This document shows positions 44,806 to 53,099 of a DNA stretch of 64,000 nt, piece by piece; positions within the stretch are counted from its first letter, which is position 1; each line of letters begins with the position of its first letter. The DNA is from Symsagittifera roscoffensis (taxonomy: Eukaryota > Xenacoelomorpha > Acoela > Convolutidae): assembly GCF_963678635.1 (NCBI RefSeq), contig NC_087064.1, positions 53,090,684 through 53,154,683 on the forward strand, written 5' to 3'. The position numbers and the translations under genes were made by a program. The notes beneath the pieces are model-generated. The model had not been told where the DNA came from, did no database searches, and saw only the letters and a list, made by a program, of their open reading frames with translations.

Positions 44806-45600
44806 TCGATTTGGAACATGGACTTTTTCCTGTGTGAACAACTTGCCTAACAGAATGACTGAATCAGCTTGTTAGATAACAATGTTCGTCAACCAACAGA
44901 AATATTTAGAGCATGCCTTTATTTTAAATACCCATTCTATCCAAAAAATTTTTTGATTTTTCTTGAGAGTAATGAACGTAGTGAATACTCTTATATAGAT
45001 TTTGGTTAGTTTTTCAGTTTTTAGGAAAAAGTCTTAAAATTTGTTCTCGCTCGGTTTTAATTTTTCCCGTTTGACTTTTGATTTTTTTTAAGTTCAGTTC
45101 ATTTCTTTTGTTTAAAAGAAGACAAACACCCTTATCGAACAGCGAAAGTGTGAAGGTCACGAAAATAGTGATCGACTTCTAGTTTCAAAAGTGGAATTTA
45201 ATTATCAGTTTTCCCAGCAGGACTTGAAAATCACCTATTGATCCAGTTTCATTCAAATTGTGTAAGTGTTATCTAAAAAGCACCAATCATAGATTATTTT
45301 TGAAATTTTAAGACCTTTCAATCTAAAAATCAGGTGTGGAAAGCCGAGGCAATTCCCTTGCTTAAGTAAAGAAAATTTCATGGTTTTAAGAAAAGTCTAA
45401 TTTTTGATAGAAACTGTAGCTGCTTTATTGGTGGATATTGTTACTAAAATTACAAGTGGTCGTGAAGCAGATGTGAGAAAGTGTTCTCTTTTCTACTCAA
45501 ATTTTTTTCAAGATGCATAATTTTCACTTGGTTTTGCCTGTTTAGAGCTCTTGTTTGCATTTTCCTCGCTTGTGTTTGCGAAGTCCAGCTTCGCCTCTGT
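44806..45600 (+). mobile_element. Hairpin-ended non-autonomous element, about 0.8 kb (family H)
   Basis: 5' motif with ATGGACTTTTTCCTG and AACAACTTGCC. The interior includes AGGAAAAAGTCTTAAAATTT and CACCTATTGATCCAGTTTCA of the other interspersed family. It ends in GTGTTT, the hairpin GCGAAGTCCAGCTTCGC (45578-45594) and CTCTGTT. Confidence 0.5.
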
Positions 45601-45612
45601 TTTATCAACTTA

Positions 45613-45846
45613 ACGACCTCGCAATGCGTCGCTTGATGAGCGTAAAAATTCCATAATGCATATGTGTATCTTCAGGGGGTCTTTAATTTTTTTGAGTTTT
45701 TAGATTTTTTTCTTCATGAATAGAATTAGGTTTTTTAGGTTTCCTTCATGAATGCTGTTTCGGCTCGACCGGTATCTGCGCAAGTATTGTCGGCTTTGTT
45801 TCCGCTCTTAATTTTGCTTCTAATGCTAAAGTAACTTTCAGTTTTT
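45613..45846 (+). repeat. Left flank of the RPA3 segmental duplication (copy 1)
   Basis: Begins GACCTCGCAATGCGTCGC and ends in CAGTTTTT. Nearly identical to 51797-52028. In copy 2 this segment runs straight into TAACTTGGAATGC; here a 3.97-kb insertion separates them. Confidence 0.9.
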
Positions 45847-46029
45847 ACACCGAAGACTTTAGTCAAGGTGTTATGGTATCGTGTAACGGGTTTTTTTTAC
45901 ACCGAAGACTTTAGTCAAGGTGTTATGGTATCGTGTAACGGGTTTTTTTTTAATGTTGTCTGTTGTCAAGTGTCGACAAATAACGTCCACAGTTATCAAT
46001 TATCATGTGGGCTGGACTATATCGCGCTA

Positions 46030-47230
46030 TGTCACGTGATTGCGTATGTTTGTTTCTTTATTTGTTCATCTTTATTTATTTAATTATCTGTTCTTCTATT
46101 TATTTAATTATGTTTAGTTTGCTTATATTTATTTATAATTTATGTATGTACATATTTATTTTTGTTTATTTTTATCACGTGTTTTGTTTATTTATTTAAT
46201 TATTCTTTCTTTCATTTAGTTTTGCTTTTATTATTTCTGCGTGTGTATTTATTTAATTTATTTATTTTCATTTATTTATATTATGGGTCTGTTTGTTTGG
46301 TTATTTGTTCATATATATTTTTGCATGTCTATTTAATTATTTGTACATTTCACTTTTGCTTTTATTTATTTATTTATTTATGTATTTATTTATGTATTTA
46401 TTTATGTATTTATTTATTTATTTATGTATTGATTTATTTTTTTATTGCTTATTTATTTATCAGGTGTGTTTTGTTTATTTGTTGATTTTATTTCTATATT
46501 TATTTAATTATTCTTTCTTTCATTTAGTTTTGCTTTTATTATTTATGTATGTGTATTTATTTCATTTATTTATTTTCATTTATTCATATTATGGGTCTGT
46601 TTGTTTGGTTATTTGTTCATATATATTTTTTCATGTCTATTTAATTATTTGTACATTTCACTTTTGCTTTTATTTATTTATATATTTATTTATTTATGTA
46701 TTCATTTATGTATTTATTTATTTATTTATATATTGATTTATTTTTTTATTGCTTATTTATTTATCAGGTGTGTTTTGTTTATTTGTTGATATTTATTTCT
46801 ATATTTATTTAATTATTCTTTCTTTCATTTAGTTTTGCTTTTTTTATTTATGTATGTGTATTTATTTAATTCATTTACTTTCATTTATTTATATTATGGG
46901 TCTGTTTGTTTGGTTATTTGTTCATGAGATATATATTTTTTCATGTTAATTTAATTATTTGTACATTTCAGTTTTGCGTTTATTTATTTATTTATTTAGT
47001 TATTTATGTATGTATTTATTTATTTATGTATTGATTTATTTTTTTATTGTTTATTTATTTATCAGGTGTGTTTTGTTTATTCGTTGATATTTATTGCTAA
47101 ATTTATTTAATTATTTTCTTTCATTTAGTTTTGCTTTTATTTATTATTCATGTATGTATTTATTTATTCATTTATTTATTTATGTTTATTTATTTTTGGT
47201 TTGTTCGTTCATTTGTTGGTTTGTTCGTTC
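46030..47230 (+). repeat. TTTA-rich block with about 300-bp higher-order repeat
   Basis: Dominated by TTTA/TTTATGTA. The phrase ATCAGGTGTGTTTTG recurs near 46460, 46763 and 47062, giving a period of about 300 bases over three to four units. The Tyr/Leu/Phe/Ile-rich frames it creates are not genes. The block is interior to the Helitron-like insertion. Confidence 0.8.
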
Positions 47231-47255
47231 ATTTATTTAGACGCACAATTTAGAC

Positions 47256-48872
47256 TTGAAGAGACGCACAACTGATAAAACTACTTACCTCAGTCGATAT
47301 ATTCGCCCTAAGCTTGTTCACGAATTTGCTGAATGGCTGTGTTTGCAGCCATTGTACGTTTCAGAAGGCATTATCTATGACTCATCGATAACCATGCAAT
47401 TGGAGTTACCACCTAACATTGAAATGGAATCTGATGAATCTGACGAAAGTAGCGAGGACGGTGAAATAGCAGGCTCCTTTGACACCTTGCTCAACTCGCG
47501 GCCTCTTATGGACATCAGTCTAAAAACTGTAACTGCTCCAACATCGGGTGAGACTCCATTGTCAATATTCACTGATGAATTTGGCGAGGAATATGCGTAT
47601 CCAACCCTTTTTGCTGGCCAAGCGCGTGCTCGCAATACAGAGCGTATCCGAAGTGTTTCATACAAGAATATTTGTAAAGCAGAAATGCAAAACGTCAACA
47701 GAAAGTTTGCCCGTCATTCTGACAACCTCTTTTTCAAGACGAAAAAATGCGTCATCAAACGAGTCTTTAGTAATGCGCAAGTCGCTGTCCGCAAAAGACA
47801 TGGCCGAAGTTTGCGAGCTTCTGATGTTAAAGGCCATTCACTGCGTAATCTGTTCGACACAGACAAAGCATATGCATTTCTTGCGAATGAACGTTTCAGT
47901 CCACCGTACTTTGCCAAAATGGAAAAGAATTTAATGGCTCTCATTCGACAAAATGGCCCGCCGTCTCTGTTTATGACTTTCTCAATGGCGGAAGCCCATT
48001 GGACAGATCTTTTGAAAATTCTCTGGATGTCAGCAAATCCAGGGAAGCCATGCCCCACTGGTGAACAATTATTGCAAATGGGATATAAAGAAAAGGCAGA
48101 CTTAATTAGGTCTGATGCCATAAACATTGCCCGGCACTACTCCAAGCGAATGGGATGGCTTCATAAAGACATTCTTATGTCCGCTGCTAGTCCTGTTGGG
48201 CAAGTTGTCGATTACAAGTCAAGATGTGAAACTCAACAACGAGGTTCGCTTCACGAACATGGATTATATTACGTCAAAAATACACCTAAGCTTGATATTG
48301 ATGACGATTTGCACGTCATTAACTTCGTGAATCGCGCAATATCTTGTTCCATTACTTTACCCGATATCGAAAAGGTTGTTCTGACGAAAGAAGACAGAGC
48401 ACTACCTCAAAAACTACAATTGCACAAACACGACCGTCGTTTTTGCAAGACCAACGGACTGCAGTGTAAAAACAAGTTTCCTGTTCCCCCCATGCCTTAC
48501 ACAGTAGTTCTTCGTCCTCTGACTTCAAATGTTGCGAAACATAAAAATGAATTTCGTAAAATTATAGAATTCATAAACAAGTTACCACGAGGAATCAATT
48601 GCGTTATGACGTTTTCAACTTTTATTGAAACCCTGAAAATGTCCGTAGATGAGTATTTATTGGCAATTAGATCTTCAATCAAAGAAACAACTGTTTTTAT
48701 CCAGAGGAAGCCATCTGAAGTCCGTGTTAACAACTACAATCCAGTTTTGTTGTACCTATGGCGCGCTAACATGGACATTCAGTATGTGACAAATGCCTAT
48801 GCAGTAATTAAATACATTTGCTCTTATACATGTGTTAGTACCATTTTTAGTTCTCGAACTGTTATTCCATGA
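47256..48872 (+). pseudogene. Helitron-like Rep (HUH endonuclease) fragment, truncated, no helicase
   Basis: 538 codons. It matches the Helitron-like N-terminal and Rep region: MEKNLMALIRQNGPPSLFMT at about 221-240, the two-His motif QQRGSLHEHG (His333 and His335) of HUH nucleases, a CxxC-type HDRRFCKTNGLQCKNKFP segment, and WRANMDIQYV leading to Tyr520 and Tyr524, the region of the catalytic tyrosines. The frame runs into the first 75-bp tandem unit right after this, so the last residues are repeat-encoded and the downstream Lys of the Tyr motif is lost. Full Helitron proteins exceed 1000 residues and continue into a PIF1-like helicase, which is absent. The 5' part is also missing, replaced by the TTTA block. 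Not expected to be active by itself. Confidence 0.8.
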
Positions 48873-49330
48873 TCTTTGTCAATATAGCAAAATTTTGGTG
48901 TATACATGTGTTAGTACGATTTTTAGCTCTAGAACTGTTATTCCATGATCTTTGTCAATATAGCAAAAATTTGACGTATACATGTGTTAGTACGATTTTT
49001 AGCTCTCGAACTGTTATTTCATGATCTTTGCCAATATAGCAAAATTTTGGTGTATACATGTGTTCGTACGATTTTTAGCTCACGAACTGTTATTTCAGGC
49101 CCTTTGTCAATATAGTAAAATTTTGGTGTATACATGTGTTAGTACGATTTTTAGTTCTAGAAGTGTTATTTTATGATCTTCGTTGATATATCAAAAATTT
49201 AACCTATACATGTGTTAGTACGATTTTTACTTCTAGAACTGTTATTTCAGGCTCTTTCTCGATATAGCAAAATTTTGGTGTATACATGTATTAGTACGAT
49301 TTTTTGTTCTAGAACTGTTATTCTTCAATT
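48825..49330 (+). repeat. Tandem array of about 75-bp Helitron 3'-end units (about 7 copies)
   Basis: Units begin near 48825, 48901, 48977, 49053, 49129, 49205 and 49280 with TATACATGTGTTAGTACGAT. Each contains a short palindrome (AGTTCTCGAACT, AGCTCTAGAACT or AGTTCTAGAACT) followed by GTTATT. A last unit at about 49770-49811 forms the element's 3' end, so the array is a multiplied terminus. Confidence 0.85.
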
Positions 49331-49404
49331 ATTAGTTGTTCAAGTTGTTTGGTTTTTGCTTCAGTTTCTATGCCTTCGGTGTATTGCGCGTAGCGCCTAT
49401 GTTT

Positions 49405-49712
49405 TTTAATGTTGTCTGTTGTCAAGTGTCGACAAATAACGTCCACAGTTATCAATTATCATGTGGGCTGGACTATATCGCGCTATGTCACGTGATTGCG
49501 TATGTTTGTTTCTTTATTTGTTCATCTTTATTTATTTAATTATCTGTTCTTCTATTTATTTAATTATGTTTAGTTTGCTTATATTTATTTATAATTTATG
49601 TATGTACATATTTATTTTTGTTTATTTTTATCACGTGTTTTGTTTATTTATTTAATTATTCTTTCTTTCATTTAGTTTTGCTTTTATTATTTCTGCGTGT
49701 GTATTTATTTAA
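49405..49712 (+). repeat. Duplicate of the 45950-46257 block inside the 75-bp array
   Basis: Contains the same TGTCAAGTGTCGACAAATAA, ATGTGGGCTGGACTATATCG and first TTTA stretch as 45950-46257, essentially unchanged. After it the array resumes (TTTTTAGTTCTCGAACTG). It looks like an internal rearrangement or nested insertion. Confidence 0.85.
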
Positions 49713-49973
49713 TTTTTAGTTCTCGAACTGTTATTTTATGATCTATGTCAATATATCAAAATTTTATTGTATATATGTGTTAGTACCATTTTTAGTTCTC
49801 GAACTGTTATTTAACTTGGAATGCTCCGCGTCAAAGTAATCTTCATTTAAGACATAATGTAAAATGTTGGTAGACCTTGTTTCTGGACATTGGTTTTTTT
49901 TCGATTTGGCGGCTTTCGTCGGATCTCTTGCGGCCAATTTGACAGGCTTTGTTTTTGATGTATCGCAATTGGT

Positions 49974-49998
49974 GCGAAGCTCTGCTTCGCCTCTGTGT
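49974..49998 (+). repeat. GCGAAG hairpin tail upstream of RPA3 copy 1
   Basis: ATCGCAATTGGT then hairpin GCGAAGCTCTGCTTCGC (49974-49990) and CTCTGTGT. It is 67 bases before the RPA3 ATG, so an element end lies in the promoter/5' UTR. Copy 2 has the same at 52190-52206. Confidence 0.7.
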
Positions 49999-50064
49999 AA
50001 AAGATATCGGTCGAACAATTACGGTTTCGAGTTGAGGGAATTGAATTCCTGAATTTCAGGAAAT

Positions 50065-50454
50065 ATGGCTGTTGAAATCAACGGAAGCCGACCACGTGTG
50101 ACTGGCAAAATTCTACCCGACTTCAAAGGTCAAATGGTGACTCTTTTGGGAACAGTAGGAGAGTTCGACCAAAACTCCAGAGGGCTGTTCCTGACGACAT
50201 CCGATAATGTCTCAGTCAATGTGAAGTTTGGTACCGAAGCTTTGATCTCTGAAATGACCCCAAATACTATGATAGAGGTTACAGGTCAAGTTGACCAAAG
50301 CGGCGATTCCATGCAAGGACAGTGCTGGAATTTTGTGCCGTCTGGAGAAAAATCAATGGATTTGAATTTGTATAATTTGGCTGTAGAAAAAATTCATCAA
50401 CTGGGAGCGAATATTTACCCACATATTGACCAGTCTCAAGTTCACACTGAGTGA
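50065..50454 (+). CDS. RPA3: Replication protein A 14 kDa subunit, copy 1
   Basis: 129 residues, one OB fold; human RPA3 is 121. RPA3 is the smallest subunit of the single-strand DNA binding trimer used in replication, repair and recombination. Visible features: the N-terminal strand SRPRVTGKILPDF, the VTLLGTVGEF strand, a central IEVTGQVD strand, and the C-terminal trimerisation helix MDLNLYNLAVEKIHQL, close to the human FDLGLYNEAVKIIHDF. ATTTCAG just before GAAATATGG looks like a splice acceptor of a 5' UTR intron. It differs from copy 2 by a single residue (Ile against Val in ANIYP). The 3' UTR runs into the satellite-like array; no AATAAA is obvious. Confidence 0.92.
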   Translation: MAVEINGSRPRVTGKILPDFKGQMVTLLGTVGEFDQNSRGLFLTTSDNVSVNVKFGTEALISEMTPNTMIEVTGQVDQSGDSMQGQCWNFVPSGEKSMDLNLYNLAVEKIHQLGANIYPHIDQSQVHTE

Positions 50455-50884
50455 TCTGTGTTTTGTGTTTACTGTTTGTGCTTCAACTTAAGTTTTTGAT
50501 ACTGAATGAGATATTGTAATTGACTTTTAATTTTTTGAATATACAGAACACAGTTATTGAGATAAAAGTGAGCTTAGGCTTCTGAGGAATTCAAATGCGC
50601 AAATAAGGCAATATGTGAATTTTTTCCTGGTCAAATTGTACCCCAGAAATGAGTTATTTTTGACTCCTTTTAGTCAATCAAAAATAACGCTTAAATTACA
50701 GGGCCATTTGTTGAGCAGATTATATCGAAGCAAGCCTCTTAAGTGGCCCAGTAAAAACAAGAAAATTTTAATCTCAACCAAATTTCCTATTTGAAATAAT
50801 AAGAAAACGCAACTTTTTCTCGAAAGCTGATGCTTTGATATTGTAATTTGATATTCTTTGTTTAGGTTATTTATGTTTTCTTTT

Positions 50885-51796
50885 TATCCAGCATGATGAC
50901 ACTGCTCAGACTGACTCTTCAGAGTTATTTAGGAAGCTGAATTTTTCTGGCCTATTTTCCTTACGTTTAAAATCCAATCATCGCTATTTCTCTTGTTTAG
51001 GTTAGCCAGAAAAATGTAATTGGTTCATTTAATCTGATACAGCCTTCTGAAAATGATCAGACTGATTCGTGAGAGTAAATTCGGTAGCTGAAACCTTCTC
51101 TGCTTATTTTTGTCTTGGGTCCAATAATAATTATAGTCATAGTGGTTTTTGGTTTTGTTCTTAGTCGAAGCATAAATTGCAGTTTTGTTTTTAGACACAA
51201 TGTTTTTTCATGAAAATTGAAGCTGTGATTTGGTAGTGCAATGTTTTTTTCCCTTTCCGCATGATGATCAAAGTCAGACTGATTCGTGATAGTCAATTCG
51301 GAATCTGTTTTTTTTTGTGCTCAGTTCTATTTTCAGAAGTTCAAGAATAGCACTACGTTTTTGCCAAACGGTGTAATTGCTTCAGAAGACGTGATGCCTT
51401 TTTGTGTTATAGTGATGCTGGTTCTCTGTTCTAATTGTTTTCTTGTTGATGAAGAATTTGCTGTTTTGTTTGTAAGACTAGAAAACGTTTCTTTTTCATG
51501 AGAGCTGATGCTTTGATTTGTTAGCTTTTGTTTGTTTCTTTTGGTTATTTAATTTTTCCTTTTCTTCCGCATGATGACAAAACCCAGAATTATTCGTGAC
51601 AGAAAATTCGGAAGCTGGCACTCTGGTTGTTTGTGCTTTTTTCGTTACTGTCTAAAATCTAATAATAGCTTTTTACTTGTTTAGTTACGCCAGAAGTTGT
51701 AATTAATTCATGTAATCAGATGTTTTGTTCTGTTATAGTGATACTGGTTCTTAGTTTCGTTTTAAGTTGAAGCATAAATCGCAGTTTTGTCTTTAG
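50885..51796 (+). repeat. Satellite-like array, part inside RPA3 duplication copy 1
   Basis: Monomers with GCATGATGACA or GCATGATGATCA followed by CAGACTGATTCGTGA, and CATGAAAATTGAAGCTGTGA-type phrases. Same monomer types as the large array beyond 53 kb. It ends at the duplication junction near 51797. Confidence 0.85.
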
Positions 51797-52028
51797 GACC
51801 TCGCAATGCGTCGCTTGATGAGCGTAAAAATTCCATAATGCATATGTGTATCTTCAGGGGGTCTTTAATTTTTTTGAGTTTATAGATTTTTTTCTTCATG
51901 AATAGAATTAGGTTTTTTAGGTTTCCTTCATGAATGCTGTTTCGGCTCGACCGGTATCTGCGCAAGTATTGTTGGCTTTGTTTCCGCTCTTAATTTTGCT
52001 TCTAATGCTAAAGTAACTTTCAGTTTTT
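51797..52028 (+). repeat. Left flank of RPA3 duplication copy 2 (empty site)
   Basis: Nearly identical to 45613-45844 and directly continuous with TTTAACTTGGAATGC, with no insertion. The junction with copy 1's end shows GAC shared by both sides (TCTTTAG-GAC-CTCGC). Confidence 0.9.
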
Positions 52029-52280
52029 TAACTTGGAATGCTCCGCGTCAAAGTAATCTTCATTTAAGACATAATGTAAAATGTTGGTAGACCTTGTTTC
52101 TGGACATTGTTTTTTTTCGATTTGGCGGCTTTCGTCGGATCTCTTGCGGCCAATTTGACAGGCTTTGTTTTTGATGTATCGCAATTGGTGCGAAGCTCTG
52201 CTTCGCCTCTGTGTAAAAGATATCGGTCGAACAATTACGGTATCGAGTTGAGGGAATTGAATTCCTGAATTTCAGGAAAT

Positions 52281-52670
52281 ATGGCTGTTGAAATCAACGG
52301 AAGCCGACCACGTGTGACTGGCAAAATTCTACCCGACTTCAAAGGTCAAATGGTGACTCTTTTGGGAACAGTAGGAGAGTTCGACCAAAACTCCAGAGGG
52401 CTGTTCCTGACGACATCCGATAATGTCTCAGTCAATGTGAAGTTTGGTACCGAAGCTTTGATCTCTGAAATGACCCCAAATACTATGATAGAGGTTACAG
52501 GTCAAGTTGACCAAAGCGGCGATTCCATGCAAGGACAGTGCTGGAATTTTGTGCCGTCTGGAGAAAAATCAATGGATTTGAATTTGTATAATTTGGCTGT
52601 AGAAAAAATTCATCAACTGGGAGCGAATGTTTACCCACATATTGACCAGTCTCAAGTTCACACTGAGTGA
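52281..52670 (+). CDS. RPA3: Replication protein A 14 kDa subunit, copy 2
   Basis: 129 residues, identical to copy 1 except Val for Ile in ANVYP. The whole flank, from the hairpin tail at 52190 through the 3' region, is also nearly identical to copy 1, with only a few base and homopolymer changes. Both copies have intact start, stop and upstream acceptor, so either could be expressed. Function as for copy 1. An assembly duplicate is unlikely because copy 1 alone carries the 3.97-kb insertion, but a haplotype merge cannot be ruled out. Confidence 0.92.
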   Translation: MAVEINGSRPRVTGKILPDFKGQMVTLLGTVGEFDQNSRGLFLTTSDNVSVNVKFGTEALISEMTPNTMIEVTGQVDQSGDSMQGQCWNFVPSGEKSMDLNLYNLAVEKIHQLGANVYPHIDQSQVHTE

Positions 52671-53099
52671 TCTGTGTTTTGTGTTTACTGTTTGTGCTTC
52701 AACTTAAGTTTTTGATACTGAATGAGATATTGTAATTGACTTTTAATTTTTTGAATATACAGAACACAGTTATTGAGATAAAAGTGAGCTTAGGCTTCTG
52801 AGGAATTCAAATGCGCAAATAAGGCAATATGTGAATTTTTTCCTGGTCAAATTGTACCCCAGAAATGAGTTATTTTTGACTCCTTTTAGTCAATCAAAAA
52901 TAACGCTTAAATTACAGGGCCATTTGTTGAGCAGATTATATCGAAGCAAGCCTCTTAAGTGGCCCAGTAAAAACAAGAAAATTTTAATCTCAACCAAATT
53001 TCCTATTTGAAATAATAAGAAAACGCAACTTTTTCTCGAAAGCTGATGCTTTGATATTGTAATTTGATATTCTTTGTTTAGGTTATTTATGTTTTCTTT

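Larger units (their letters stand above)
45847..49811 (+). mobile_element. Helitron-like element insertion (defective), about 3.97 kb
   Basis: The ends are set by comparison with the empty site at 52024-52030: the interrupted sequence is CAGTTTTT|TAACTTGG, so the element lies between T and T. Order: a 5' end ACACCGAAGACTTTAG with an ACACC/GGTGT inverted pair, duplicated in tandem (45847-45952); a segment containing TGTCAAGTGTCGACAAATAA; a TTTA-rich 1.2-kb block; a truncated Rep gene; a 75-bp tandem array; a second copy of the 45.9-kb segment (49405-49712); and a final array unit ending in hairpin AGTTCTCGAACT and GTTATT. The T-T target and a terminal hairpin without CTRR fit Helentron-type elements. 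No helicase is present. Confidence 0.8.

Noticed and set aside
46005-46789. Long open frames rich in Tyr, Leu, Phe and Ile that look like membrane proteins
   Set aside because: They are translations of TTTA/TTTATGTA low-complexity repeats with a 300-bp period inside a mobile element; all frames stay open for the same reason.
47548-48127. Other frames over the Rep region on both strands
   Set aside because: They overlap the 538-codon frame that carries the HUH and tyrosine motifs.
48825-49330. CRISPR-like regular array
   Set aside because: Units are head-to-tail 75-bp repeats without unique spacers, in animal DNA, next to a Helitron-like Rep fragment.
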